DNA from: Cellulomonas terrae
Lineage (GTDB): Bacteria; Actinomycetota; Actinomycetes; Actinomycetales; Cellulomonadaceae
Length of the DNA: 64,000 nt
Assembly (NCBI RefSeq): GCF_007990265.1
Contig: NZ_BJWH01000003.1
Span: forward strand, 248,001 to 312,000
Reading direction: 5' to 3'
The position numbers were made by a program, and so were the translations under genes. Shown here one piece after another: positions 1 through 7,402 of the stretch. Under the pieces are notes generated by a model. That model made no database searches. It saw nothing but the letters and a program-made list of their open reading frames with translations, and was not told the origin of the DNA. How positions within the stretch are numbered: position 1 is the first letter of the stretch; every line of letters starts with the position of its first letter.

Positions 1-206
1 ACCTCCTCGACGACGCCCATCGCCTCGTGCCCGAGCACGTCGCCCTTGTCGAGGTACATGCCGAGCACGGTGTACAGGTGCAGGTCGGAGCCGCAGATGG
101 CCGTCGAGGTCACCCGGACGATCGCGTCCGTCGGGTGCTGGATCGTGGGGTCCGGGACCGTCTCGACGCTCACGTTCTCCCGGCCCTGCCATGTCAGTGC
201 GCGCAT
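1..206 (-). CDS. Zinc-dependent alcohol dehydrogenase family protein, N-terminal part (runs off window)
   Basis: Only the first 68 codons are inside the window; the gene continues past base 1. The visible part has the start of a GroES-like fold, the motif AICGSDLH with the catalytic-zinc ligand Cys38, and GHEAMG with His60-Glu61. This is the pattern of medium-chain zinc alcohol dehydrogenases, especially the glutathione-independent formaldehyde dehydrogenase-like group. The ATG at 206 begins a conserved MRALTW N-terminus. Known family role: NAD(P)-dependent oxidation of an alcohol or aldehyde. The exact substrate cannot be told because the Rossmann domain and structural-zinc cysteines are missing. 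Confidence 0.85.
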   Translation of the reverse strand, partial: MRALTWQGRENVSVETVPDPTIQHPTDAIVRVTSTAICGSDLHLYTVLGMYLDKGDVLGHEAMGVVEE

Positions 207-295
207 GCTCGTTCCCCTGCCCTCGATGGTTCTGTGCGGTGTCGCCCGGGCCAGCGTGCGCTCCGTCGGCCGACCCCGCGACTCCAGCCCGTGGC

Positions 296-1372
296 TCAGG
301 CGGCGAGCCGGGCGGCGACCAGAGGGCACTGGAAGGGGTCGCGCGACGCGAGCCCCACCTGGTTGAGGTACCGGACGACGATCCCGTAGGACCGGGCGAG
401 GGACGTCTCGGTGTAGGCGATGTCGTGCGTCAGGCAGAACTGCCGCACCAACGGCCGCACGGCCCGCAGCGCGGGGCTCGGCATGCTCGGGAACAGGTGG
501 TGCTCGACCTGGTGGTTGAGCCCGCCCATGAACACGTCGACCCATCGACCACCGGTGATGTTGCGGCTGAGCAGCACCTGACGGTGCAGGAAGCCGAGCT
601 TCAGGGACGCCGGGACGATCGGCATCCCCTTGTGGTTGGGCGCGAACGTCGCGCCCATGTAGACCCCGAACAGGCCCAGCTGGACACCCAGGAACGCGCA
701 CGCCATCCCGAACGGCAAGAGCCAGAAGACGACGGTCAGGTACCCGCCGAGGCGCAGGGTCAGGAGGCTGAGCTCCACGGTGCGGCGCTTCACCGGTGCC
801 TTGCCGAGCACCGTCCGCACCCCGGACGCGTGCAGGTTGAGGCCCTCGAGCAGCAGCAGCGGGAAGAACAGCCAGCCCTGCCGCTGCGCGAACCAGCCCG
901 CGAGCCCGGTGCGGGGGCTGGTCAGGTCGGCCGTGGTGAAGACGATGGCCCCGCTCTCGATGTCACCGTCCGCGCCGAGCGTGTTGGGCTTGGCGTGGTG
1001 CCGGCTGTGCTTGCGGTTCCACCAGCCGTAGCTCATGCCTGCGTACAGGTTCGCCAGCACCAGGCTCGCCCAGTCGTTCCAGCGGCCCGAGCGGAAGATC
1101 TGGCGGTGTGCGGCGTCGTGCCCCAGGAACATCACCTGGCCGAGCGCGACCGCGAGCGCTGCGGCGACCGCGAGCTGCCACCACGAGTGCCCGACGACGA
1201 CGAACGTCACGCCGAGCCCGCCGAGGACCGCCGTGAGCACGACGAAGCGCGTCCAGTAGTGGGCGTACCGGCGGCGCAGGAGGCCGCTGCCCTGGACGGC
1301 GTGCATCAGTTCCGTGAAGTCGCTGGACGGTGCGCGCGTCGACGGCGACGTGGTGGGGATGGTGGTCATCAT
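296..1372 (-). CDS. Membrane fatty acid desaturase (acyl-lipid/acyl-CoA type)
   Basis: This 358-residue integral membrane protein should introduce a double bond into membrane acyl chains using a di-iron centre. The three histidine boxes are visible in order: GHDAAH near residue 97, HSRHH near residue 133, and HQVEHHLFP near residue 295. Hydrophobic segments lie between them. Length and box spacing fit the membrane desaturase superfamily. Two adjacent ATGs (1372 and 1369) are possible; a GGAG sequence sits 4 and 7 bases upstream respectively, so the second fits a normal spacing better. It is transcribed away from the GAF-ANTAR cluster. Desaturation position and electron donor are not visible. 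Confidence 0.9.
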   Translation of the reverse strand: MMTTIPTTSPSTRAPSSDFTELMHAVQGSGLLRRRYAHYWTRFVVLTAVLGGLGVTFVVVGHSWWQLAVAAALAVALGQVMFLGHDAAHRQIFRSGRWNDWASLVLANLYAGMSYGWWNRKHSRHHAKPNTLGADGDIESGAIVFTTADLTSPRTGLAGWFAQRQGWLFFPLLLLEGLNLHASGVRTVLGKAPVKRRTVELSLLTLRLGGYLTVVFWLLPFGMACAFLGVQLGLFGVYMGATFAPNHKGMPIVPASLKLGFLHRQVLLSRNITGGRWVDVFMGGLNHQVEHHLFPSMPSPALRAVRPLVRQFCLTHDIAYTETSLARSYGIVVRYLNQVGLASRDPFQCPLVAARLAA

Positions 1373-1474
1373 GGGGCTCCTGCCTCCCGCGGCACCGATG
1401 AGGGTGCCGGCACGGGCGGCCCGGTCCTGACCTCCTTCCACGGTAGACCTCCCCCGGCCGACCGCAACCGGGCG

Positions 1475-1480
1475 TAGGCT
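1475..1480 (+). promoter_or_regulatory. Candidate -10 element for the GAF-ANTAR cluster
   Basis: TAGGCT lies about 50 bases before the first small gene of the cluster, in the divergent gap with the desaturase. It matches the TANNNT pattern seen at other starts in this window. No convincing -35 box is seen. Confidence 0.4.
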
Positions 1481-1530
1481 CGTCCGAGAGGTCCGGAGGC
1501 GGCCGTCGCTCGATGCGCGGGAGCGTGGAG

Positions 1531-1812
1531 ATGACTTCGCCGCATGTGCTCGTCGTCGTGGACGACCAGGACGTCGCCCGGATCGAGGCGGAGGGCGAGC
1601 TCTGGGCCCCCCACCTGGCCGAGCTGCACACCCGGATGCTGGCGCTCGCCGCCCACGGGTGCCGCACCATCGACCTCGACCTGTCGCGGGCGTCACCGGG
1701 GTTCCTCGCCGGCGAGCTCCTGGCCGAGGTCGTCCGCCTCCCCACGACGACCTGCACCGTGACCGTGGCGGGGTGGGCGCGGGTCGCGGTGGAGCCCGAG
1801 CCGGTCCCATGA
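1531..1812 (+). CDS. Small STAS-like/anti-anti-sigma-like protein of unknown function
   Basis: A 93-residue soluble protein with no family I can name firmly. The alternation of short beta strands and helices (HVLVVVDD, CRTIDLDLSRA, TCTVTVAGWARV) and the segment around residues 48-75 recall the STAS fold. The match is by eye and weak. The stop codon overlaps the start of the next gene as ATGA at 1809, so the two are probably translated together. This places it as the first gene of a GAF-ANTAR signalling cluster, which suggests a partner role. An in-frame ATG at 1513 is an alternative start. Confidence 0.6.
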   Translation: MTSPHVLVVVDDQDVARIEAEGELWAPHLAELHTRMLALAAHGCRTIDLDLSRASPGFLAGELLAEVVRLPTTTCTVTVAGWARVAVEPEPVP

Positions 1813-2480
1813 AGCTGGTCCCGGAGACCCGCGACGCCCTCGTGCGGCTGGGTGAGACGTCCGAGAAGGACCTGGTCGCGGCCATGGTCGAGGCGGCCGA
1901 GATCCTGCGCGCGGTCGTGCCGTCCTGCGTGGGGGTCAGCTACTCCCTCCTCGACGAGCACCTCACGTTCACGGTCGTCGCGACGCGCCGCGAGACGGAC
2001 GAGCTCGAGGCGCTCCGCCGGCCCCAGGAGGAGCGCAGGCAGGGCCGGGCGCCCGTCGTGGACGTGCTCGACGAGCAGCTCTGGCGGGAGCAGTCGACGG
2101 TCGCGGCCGAGCACGGGGTGCGCAGCACCCTCACGGTGCCGGTGGTCGCGAACGGGGCGCTCGTCGGGACCGTCAGCGTCTACGCGGGTGAGCCGGCCGC
2201 GTTCGACGGGCGCGAGGAGCGGGTCGCCGATGCCGTCGGGGGCAGTGCGACGGACCGGACCGCGAACGCCGACCTCGCGTTCCGCTCGCTGCAGGAGGCG
2301 TCGTCCGCACCGGCACGCCTCGACGAACGGCAGACGATCGACCGCGCGGTCGGCGCGATCGGCTCGTCCGAGCGCGTCCCGGTCGACGCCGCCCGGCGGA
2401 TGCTCGTCGAGGACGCCGAGCGGACCGGGATCACCGCTGTGCAGGCGGCGCGGACGGTCCTACGCTCGCAGGAGCGGTGA
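1809..2480 (+). CDS. GAF domain protein with degenerate ANTAR-like tail (copy A1)
   Basis: A 223-residue protein with a GAF sensor-like region at about residues 20-155 and a C-terminal helical segment at about 170-220 that resembles ANTAR but lacks several consensus residues. It is clearly paralogous to the gene at 3915-4595: both share a LVPET/ILPET start, LTFTVVAT, the VLDE segment, and LVGTV followed by a Y-A-x-E-P motif. Unlike that copy it lacks the GPCLEA motif; the corresponding stretch (bases 2020-2049) reads differently and is about six residues shorter. The ATG overlaps the stop of the preceding gene. Role inferred: ligand- or partner-sensing regulator. RNA binding is doubtful. Confidence 0.8.
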   Translation: MKLVPETRDALVRLGETSEKDLVAAMVEAAEILRAVVPSCVGVSYSLLDEHLTFTVVATRRETDELEALRRPQEERRQGRAPVVDVLDEQLWREQSTVAAEHGVRSTLTVPVVANGALVGTVSVYAGEPAAFDGREERVADAVGGSATDRTANADLAFRSLQEASSAPARLDERQTIDRAVGAIGSSERVPVDAARRMLVEDAERTGITAVQAARTVLRSQER

Positions 2481-2533
2481 GGTGGGTGCCGTCGGCACCA
2501 CGTCGCCGGCAGGACGCGTGACGGAGTACGACC

Positions 2534-3274
2534 ATGACTGACCCGCTGGACCGTGCCGCTCTGATCGCCGAGCTCCAGGACCTGCTGCTCGAGACGCCGG
2601 CGCTCCAGGAGTTCGTGGAGGGTGTCGCCGTGGCGGCCGCGCACCACTTCGGCCCGGCGACCTCCGCGACGGTCTCGATGCAGCGGCACGGTCGCCCGAA
2701 CACGGTCGCCGCCAGCGACACCCGCACCGCGGAGTGCGACCAGGTGGAGTACGACGCCGACAGCGGTCCGTGCCTCGACGCGCTCCGGGGCGGGACGGTC
2801 GTGACGTCCGACGACCTCGCCGTCGAGCACCGGTGGTCGGCCTGGCTGGTCGCCGCCCGGGACCGCGGGTTCGCATCCGTCCTCGCCATCCCCCGGACGG
2901 TGCGTCCTGGGGTGGAGATCGCCCTGAACCTCTACGCTCGCGAGCCGGGGGCGTGGGACGGCCCGGTCCTGGCGGTGGCCCACCTGTACGCGGACGAGAT
3001 CGCCCGTGCGATGCACCTCTACCTGCGCGGCACCGACCAGGCGGAGCTCAACGCGGACCTGCGCGCCGCGATCCTCTCGCGCTCCGTCATCGACCAGGCG
3101 ATCGGGGTGATCATGGCGCAGAACCGGTGCACCGAGGACCGTGCGATCGAGATGCTGCGCGCCGCGTCGCAGCACCGCAACGTCAAGCTGCGGGACGTCG
3201 CCACGATCCTCGTCCAGTCCGTCGCCGGGGTGCCGCCGAGGGACGTCGACACCTTCCACGACCGGGGCTCATGA
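2534..3274 (+). CDS. GAF and ANTAR domain-containing transcription antitermination regulator (copy B1)
   Basis: A 246-residue protein with a GAF domain (about residues 20-160, with SGPCLDAL near residue 77) and a well-formed ANTAR domain near residues 170-235. The ANTAR part includes SRSVIDQAIGVIMAQ and the following CTEDRAIEMLRAAS helix. ANTAR domains bind paired RNA hairpins and prevent transcription termination, so this is probably an RNA-binding regulator controlled by its GAF domain. It follows the A1 gene by 53 bases and is closely related to the gene at 4612-5346. Its stop overlaps the opposing phosphoesterase stop at 3269-3274. Confidence 0.9.
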   Translation: MTDPLDRAALIAELQDLLLETPALQEFVEGVAVAAAHHFGPATSATVSMQRHGRPNTVAASDTRTAECDQVEYDADSGPCLDALRGGTVVTSDDLAVEHRWSAWLVAARDRGFASVLAIPRTVRPGVEIALNLYAREPGAWDGPVLAVAHLYADEIARAMHLYLRGTDQAELNADLRAAILSRSVIDQAIGVIMAQNRCTEDRAIEMLRAASQHRNVKLRDVATILVQSVAGVPPRDVDTFHDRGS

Positions 3275-3781
3275 GCGAGCGGTGCGCGGCTCCAGCCGGT
3301 GCAGCACGACGTCCTCGACGCGTCCCTCGCGCAGGGTCGCCGTCATGAACGTCGCGTGGGGCTGACGGCGGCGGTCCGTGGGTGAGCCGGGGTTGAGCAG
3401 GCGCAGCCCTCGCGGCGTCGTGGTGTCCCACGGGATGTGGCTGTGGCCGAACACGAGCAGGTCCAGGTCGGGATGGTCCTGGTCGCACCGGCGTTCCCGA
3501 CCCGAGGCCGGACCGGTCTCGTGCACGACGCCGACGCGCACCCCGGCGAGGTCGACGTGCGCGACCAGCGGGAGCCGGGCCCGCAGACCCGCACCGTCGT
3601 TGTTGCCCACGCACGCGACGAGCCGGCGGGACCGGGTCGCGAGGCGGTCGAGCAGGTCCTCGGACACCCAGTCGCCGGCGTGCAGCACCACGTCCGCGCG
3701 GTCCACCGCGGCCCAGACGTCCGCGGGAAGGTCGCGCGCCCGGGCAGGGACGTGGGTGTCGGCGAGCAGGAGGACGTGCAC
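3269..3781 (-). CDS. YfcE/MJ0936-type metallophosphoesterase
   Basis: A 170-residue protein of the small calcineurin-like phosphoesterase group. The metal-binding motifs are all visible: LADTH near residue 6, HAGDW near residue 36, GNND near residue 61, and FGHSH near residue 109. These coordinate a di-metal centre that hydrolyses phosphodiesters; the natural substrate is unknown. The GTG at 3781 is chosen because the conserved beta strand of the family starts there. Upstream in-frame codons back to 3886 add an arginine-rich stretch unlike the family. It lies on the opposite strand between two paralogous GAF-ANTAR gene pairs. Confidence 0.85.
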   Translation of the reverse strand: MHVLLLADTHVPARARDLPADVWAAVDRADVVLHAGDWVSEDLLDRLATRSRRLVACVGNNDGAGLRARLPLVAHVDLAGVRVGVVHETGPASGRERRCDQDHPDLDLLVFGHSHIPWDTTTPRGLRLLNPGSPTDRRRQPHATFMTATLREGRVEDVVLHRLEPRTARS

Positions 3782-3914
3782 GAGTCCCGACCGTACGCGG
3801 GGGTCCGTACCCTGCAACCGCTCGCGGCCGAGCGGTCGCCCTGCCCGCGGCGTACGGTCGGGACACCGTGCTCCGCTGGCGCGCACGGGCCGACGGCGGT
3901 GCGATCGAGGTGAG

Positions 3915-4595
3915 ATGGAGATCCTTCCCGAGACGGCGGCGGTGCTGCGACGGCTCGCGGAGTCGACGGACGTCGACCTGGAGGCCGCCGTGGCGGGCGC
4001 GAGCGAGCGCGTCCTTGCCGAGGTCCCGTCGTGCCTGGGCTTCAGCTACTGCCTGGCGGCCGAGGACCTGACCTTCACGGTCGTGGCCACGTCGTCGGAC
4101 GCGGCCGTGCTCGACGCCGCCCAGTACGTCGACGACGGTCCGTGCCTCGAGGCGGCGCGCGCCGGGTCGGTCGTGGAGCTGCCGGACGTCCTCGACGAGG
4201 TCCGGTGGCAGCGGTTCGCGCAGACGGCCGCCGCCCGGGGAGTGCGCTCGTCGTTGTCGCTGCCCGTGCTCGAGGACGGCGAGCTCGTCGGGACCGTCAA
4301 CTTCTACGCCGCGGAACCGGGTGCGTTCGTCGGGCACGAGGTGCGTCTCGCGCAGATCGTCGGGGCGAGTGCCGGCGTGGCCATCACCAACGCGGACCTG
4401 CCGTTCCGTTCCCGTGACCACGCCGTCGCGTCCCCCGCCCGGCTGGAGGACCTGGTCGTCGTCGAGCGCGCGATCGGCGTGCTGGCCCAGTCGCGGCACG
4501 TCGACATCGAGCAGGCGCGGGAGCTCCTCCACGACGCCGCGCGACGAGCCGGGGTCGAGGACGCCGACCTGGCACGCTCGATGATCCGGCCGTGA
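3915..4595 (+). CDS. GAF domain protein with degenerate ANTAR-like tail (copy A2)
   Basis: A 226-residue paralogue of the gene at 1809-2480. The GAF domain spans about residues 20-155 and here keeps the DDGPCLEAARAG motif. The C-terminal 50 residues (VVERAIGVLAQSRHV and the following helix) resemble an ANTAR domain but are shortened. A purine-rich GAGGTGAG sequence just precedes the ATG. It is followed after 16 bases by the B2 gene, repeating the A-B order of the first pair. Likely a GAF sensor acting with its ANTAR neighbour; ligand unknown. Confidence 0.82.
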   Translation: MEILPETAAVLRRLAESTDVDLEAAVAGASERVLAEVPSCLGFSYCLAAEDLTFTVVATSSDAAVLDAAQYVDDGPCLEAARAGSVVELPDVLDEVRWQRFAQTAAARGVRSSLSLPVLEDGELVGTVNFYAAEPGAFVGHEVRLAQIVGASAGVAITNADLPFRSRDHAVASPARLEDLVVVERAIGVLAQSRHVDIEQARELLHDAARRAGVEDADLARSMIRP

Positions 4596-4611
4596 GCCCG
4601 AGGAGCCCCCG

Positions 4612-5346
4612 ATGGACGACACCACCCGAGTCACGGCGATGACCGAGCTCCAGACCCTGCTCCTCAGCACGCCGGCGGTGGACGAGTTCGTGGAGGGGGT
4701 GGCACGGGCGGCCGCGCACCACATCGGGACGGCCACCTCGGCGACGATCACGCTGCGGCGCGACCGTCGGCCCACGCTCGTGGCGGCGAGCGACGAGCGT
4801 GCGGCCCTCTGCGACGAGGTCGAGTACGCGGCGGACGACGGGCCCTGCCTCACGGCGATCGACCTCGGGCGTCTCGTGCACGTCCCCGACGTCTCGCAGG
4901 AGCCCCGGTGGCCCCGGTGGCGGGCGGCCGCGCTGGAGAACGCCTACGGGTCGGCGGCCGCGCTGCCGCGGGAGGTCCGACCCGGCGTCCACATCGCGCT
5001 GAACCTGTACGCCACCGCCCCACGAGCCTGGGACGCGGCTGCGATGGCAGTGGCCGAGATGTACGCCGACGAGATCGCGCGCGCGGTCGAGCTGTTCCTG
5101 CGCAGCGCCGACCAGGCCGAGATGAACGCGGACCTGCGTGCCGCGCTCGAGTCGCGCGCCGTCATCGACCAGGCGATCGGTGTCGTCATGGCGGAGAACC
5201 GGTGCTCGGCGAGCGAGGCGATGGAGATCCTGCGCAGCGCCGCACGGCACCGCAAGGTCAAGCTCCGCGGGGTCGCCTCCTCGGTCATCGAGTCGGTCAC
5301 CGGGCGTCCGCCGCAGACCCTCGGCACCTTCCAGGAACGCGTGTAG
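4612..5346 (+). CDS. GAF and ANTAR domain-containing transcription antitermination regulator (copy B2)
   Basis: A 244-residue close paralogue of the gene at 2534-3274. The GAF domain (about residues 20-160) carries ADDGPCLTAI, and the ANTAR domain (about 170-235) has SRAVIDQAIGVVMAE and CSASEAMEILRSAA. Family knowledge: ANTAR domains act as RNA-binding antiterminators. The downstream 305-base gap before the LEA-like gene could contain a target, but I cannot identify paired hexaloop hairpins with confidence. Start ATG at 4612; AGGAG lies about 8 bases upstream. Confidence 0.9.
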   Translation: MDDTTRVTAMTELQTLLLSTPAVDEFVEGVARAAAHHIGTATSATITLRRDRRPTLVAASDERAALCDEVEYAADDGPCLTAIDLGRLVHVPDVSQEPRWPRWRAAALENAYGSAAALPREVRPGVHIALNLYATAPRAWDAAAMAVAEMYADEIARAVELFLRSADQAEMNADLRAALESRAVIDQAIGVVMAENRCSASEAMEILRSAARHRKVKLRGVASSVIESVTGRPPQTLGTFQERV

Positions 5347-5651
5347 GACCGCACTCGTTCGGGTGGCGGGGTCGGCGGATCGGACATAGCGTCCCTCCTG
5401 CTGGGCCGGACCACCGGTCCCGCGCACCGTCGCCCGGGACAGGACACGTCGCCGGACATGGGACCCCGTGCGGAGCCGCAGCGCTCCCGCACCGAGACGA
5501 CGACAGGACGCCACGGCGCGCCCTGCACCCATGCGGACGACCACGCGAAAGCAGCCTCGCGTCACGACTCCCCCCTCCCCCGACGCGCCTTCGCGCGCCT
5601 CGGGCCGGGTGACGACGTCCAGAACTCACCAGCACGAGACGAGGCACCACC
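5347..5651. other. Intergenic gap without a convincing gene
   Basis: No supported coding sequence. A TAGCGT hexamer at 5387-5392 could be a -10 for the downstream stress-type operon, and GGACC-ACC-GGTCC at about 5407-5419 is a short hairpin. A reading frame at 5458-5655 lacks the GC-rich third positions of real genes here. Confidence 0.5.
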
Positions 5652-6317
5652 ATGACCGAGTACACGAGCCCCTACCCTCAGCACGACCCCGAGCCGTCCA
5701 GCACGGCGGACGCCGCGAAGGAGCAGGCGGGCGCCCTCAAGGACAAGGCCGCCGGCGCCGGTGGCCACCTGATCGACGAGGCCAAGGGCGAGGCCGCCGC
5801 AGTCACGCAGGAGGCCAGGCGGCAGCTCGGCGACCTGTGGTCGCAGGCCCGCAGCGAGGTGGCCGAGCAGGCCGGGACGCAGCAGAGCCGGATCGCCGCC
5901 GGTCTGACGACCGTGGGAACCCAGTTCTCGCAGATGGCGTCGGCCCCGACGGAGCAGAACCTCGCCACCGACGTCGTCCGTGAGGTCGGTCAGCGGGTGG
6001 ACTCGCTCGGTCGCTGGCTCGACAGCCACGGCCCCGACGAGGTGCTCGACGAGGTCCGCAGCTTCGCACGCCGCCGTCCCGGCACGTTCCTGCTGATCGC
6101 TGCCGGCGCCGGGGTCGTCCTCGGCCGCCTGACCCGCGGCCTGAAGGACGCGCCCGCCGCGACGCAGCCCTCCGCGCCGACGACCGCCCCCGCCCCGGTG
6201 CGCACCTCGGTGACGGAGTCCCTGCCGGTGTACGCCGACGTCGTCGAGGAGCGTCCGCGCTTCACCGACGACCTCGCGTCGCCCGTGCCCAGCACGCCCG
6301 CCTGGGACCAGCGATGA
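5652..6317 (+). CDS. LEA-like/CsbD-like alanine-rich envelope stress protein
   Basis: A 221-residue hydrophilic, alanine- and glutamate-rich protein. Residues 15-70 form amphipathic repeats such as AAKEQAGALKDKAAG and DEAKGEAAAVTQEAR, typical of LEA-like proteins. A glycine-rich hydrophobic segment at about 142-158 (TFLLIAAGAGVVLGRL) probably contacts the membrane, and the tail is proline-rich and disordered. It is the first of three genes joined by ATGA overlaps, all with membrane or coiled-coil features, suggesting a membrane-associated stress complex. The precise function is not known. Confidence 0.75.
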   Translation: MTEYTSPYPQHDPEPSSTADAAKEQAGALKDKAAGAGGHLIDEAKGEAAAVTQEARRQLGDLWSQARSEVAEQAGTQQSRIAAGLTTVGTQFSQMASAPTEQNLATDVVREVGQRVDSLGRWLDSHGPDEVLDEVRSFARRRPGTFLLIAAGAGVVLGRLTRGLKDAPAATQPSAPTTAPAPVRTSVTESLPVYADVVEERPRFTDDLASPVPSTPAWDQR

Positions 6318-6724
6318 GCGAGCCGCTCGGCGCGCCGCCGAGCCCGTCCGTCGGCGACCTGCTCGGCGAGGTCACCCGTGACCTGTCGACGCTGATGCGC
6401 CAGGAGGTCGCGCTCGCCAAGGCCGAGGCGACGCAGTCGGCGAAGGCCGCGGCCAAGGGCGGGTCGATGTTCGCCGGCGCCGCCGTGGCCGGTCACTTCG
6501 TCCTGCTGTTCCTGTCGCTCGCCCTGTGGTGGGCGCTCGGCGACGCGATGGACTCGCTGGGCTGGTCGGCCGTCGTGGTCGCAGTCCTGTGGGCGATCGT
6601 CGCCGCCGTCCTCGCCGCCCGCGGCAGGGCCGAGACCAAGCGGGTGGGCGGTCTCCCCCAGACCACCGACACCGTCAAGAAGATCCCGAACGCACTGCAC
6701 GGCCACGAGGAGAAGAACTCATGA
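6314..6724 (+). CDS. Actinobacterial Holin-X/phage-holin-superfamily-III-like membrane protein
   Basis: A 136-residue protein with an N-terminal amphipathic segment (LMRQEVALAKAEATQSAK) followed by two membrane spans at about residues 56-76 and 82-100. This is the architecture of the family called putative actinobacterial Holin-X. Despite the name, members are ordinary chromosomal envelope proteins and there is no lysis cassette or phage gene here. Start and stop overlap both neighbours as ATGA, so the three genes form one translational unit. Confidence 0.8.
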   Translation: MSEPLGAPPSPSVGDLLGEVTRDLSTLMRQEVALAKAEATQSAKAAAKGGSMFAGAAVAGHFVLLFLSLALWWALGDAMDSLGWSAVVVAVLWAIVAAVLAARGRAETKRVGGLPQTTDTVKKIPNALHGHEEKNS

Positions 6725-7326
6725 GCACCGACCCGGACCAGATCCGCGAGGACATCGAGCGCACGCGTGCCGAGCTGAGCTCGGACGTCGACGCCCTGAC
6801 CGACAAGGTCAGCCCCAGCCAGGTGGCGCAGCGGCAGGCCGACAAGGTCCGCTCCGCCGTCTCGGACGTCAAGGACAAGGTGATGGGCGGCGTGGCGAGC
6901 GGTGCCGACACCGCCGGCTCGGCGGCGTCCAGCGTCGGCGAGACGGCCGCGGGGCTGCCGCACGCCGCGAAGGACAAGGCCCGCGGCAACCCGCTGGCCG
7001 CCGGCCTGGTCGCGTTCGGCGCGGGGTGGCTGATCTCCTCGCTGCTGCCCGCCACCCGTCAGGAGCAGCAGCTCGCCCAGGCAGCCAAGGAGCAGGCGGC
7101 GCCGCTCGTCCAGGAGGCGAAGGACGCCGCCCAGGGCCTCGCGGAGAACCTCCGTGAGCCCGCCCAGGAGGCCGCCGCCGCGGTCAAGGACCGGGCCACC
7201 GAAGCCGGCGCGACGCTCAAGGACGAGGGCCGGTCCGCGGCGGCCGACCTGCGTTCGGAGGCGACGCAGGCGGCGGACGACGTCCGCGGCGCCCACGCCG
7301 CAGGCAGCAACCAGTCCGGCATCTGA
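6721..7326 (+). CDS. DUF3618-like membrane-anchored coiled-coil protein
   Basis: A 201-residue protein. The N-terminus (DPDQIREDIERTRAELSSDV) is the DUF3618 signature found in actinobacteria. A hydrophobic segment near residues 90-112 (NPLAAGLVAFGAGWLISSLL) is a single membrane span. The remainder is an alanine-, lysine- and glutamate-rich helical repeat that resembles LEA proteins. It ends the three-gene coupled operon, with a strong hairpin terminator just downstream. Likely an envelope or stress protein; no enzymatic motif is visible. Confidence 0.8.
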   Translation: MSTDPDQIREDIERTRAELSSDVDALTDKVSPSQVAQRQADKVRSAVSDVKDKVMGGVASGADTAGSAASSVGETAAGLPHAAKDKARGNPLAAGLVAFGAGWLISSLLPATRQEQQLAQAAKEQAAPLVQEAKDAAQGLAENLREPAQEAAAAVKDRATEAGATLKDEGRSAAADLRSEATQAADDVRGAHAAGSNQSGI

Positions 7327-7330
7327 CGGC

Positions 7331-7363
7331 TCGCGTGGCGGGGCAGGGTGCCCCGCCACGCGA
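7331..7363 (+). terminator. Strong hairpin terminator
   Basis: TCGCGTGGCGGGGC pairs perfectly over 14 bases with GCCCCGCCACGCGA around a 5-base AGGGT loop, starting four bases after the DUF3618-like stop. There is no U-tract, as is common in actinobacteria. Confidence 0.75.
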
Positions 7364-7402
7364 TACCGGACCGCGACCGACCACCCCGGGGGGACCGACC
7401 GC

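Noticed and set aside
191..1477. A 428-codon plus-strand frame across the desaturase region
   Set aside because: It is antisense to the desaturase, whose three histidine boxes are intact, and its translation is low-complexity.
5458..5655. A 65-codon frame ending in an ATGA overlap with the LEA-like gene
   Set aside because: Many codons end in A or T, there is no ribosome binding site, and the translation is low-complexity; kept as intergenic.
6314..6724. Holin-like gene as a sign of a prophage
   Set aside because: There is no endolysin, structural or integrase gene nearby, and the family is a chromosomal actinobacterial membrane protein.
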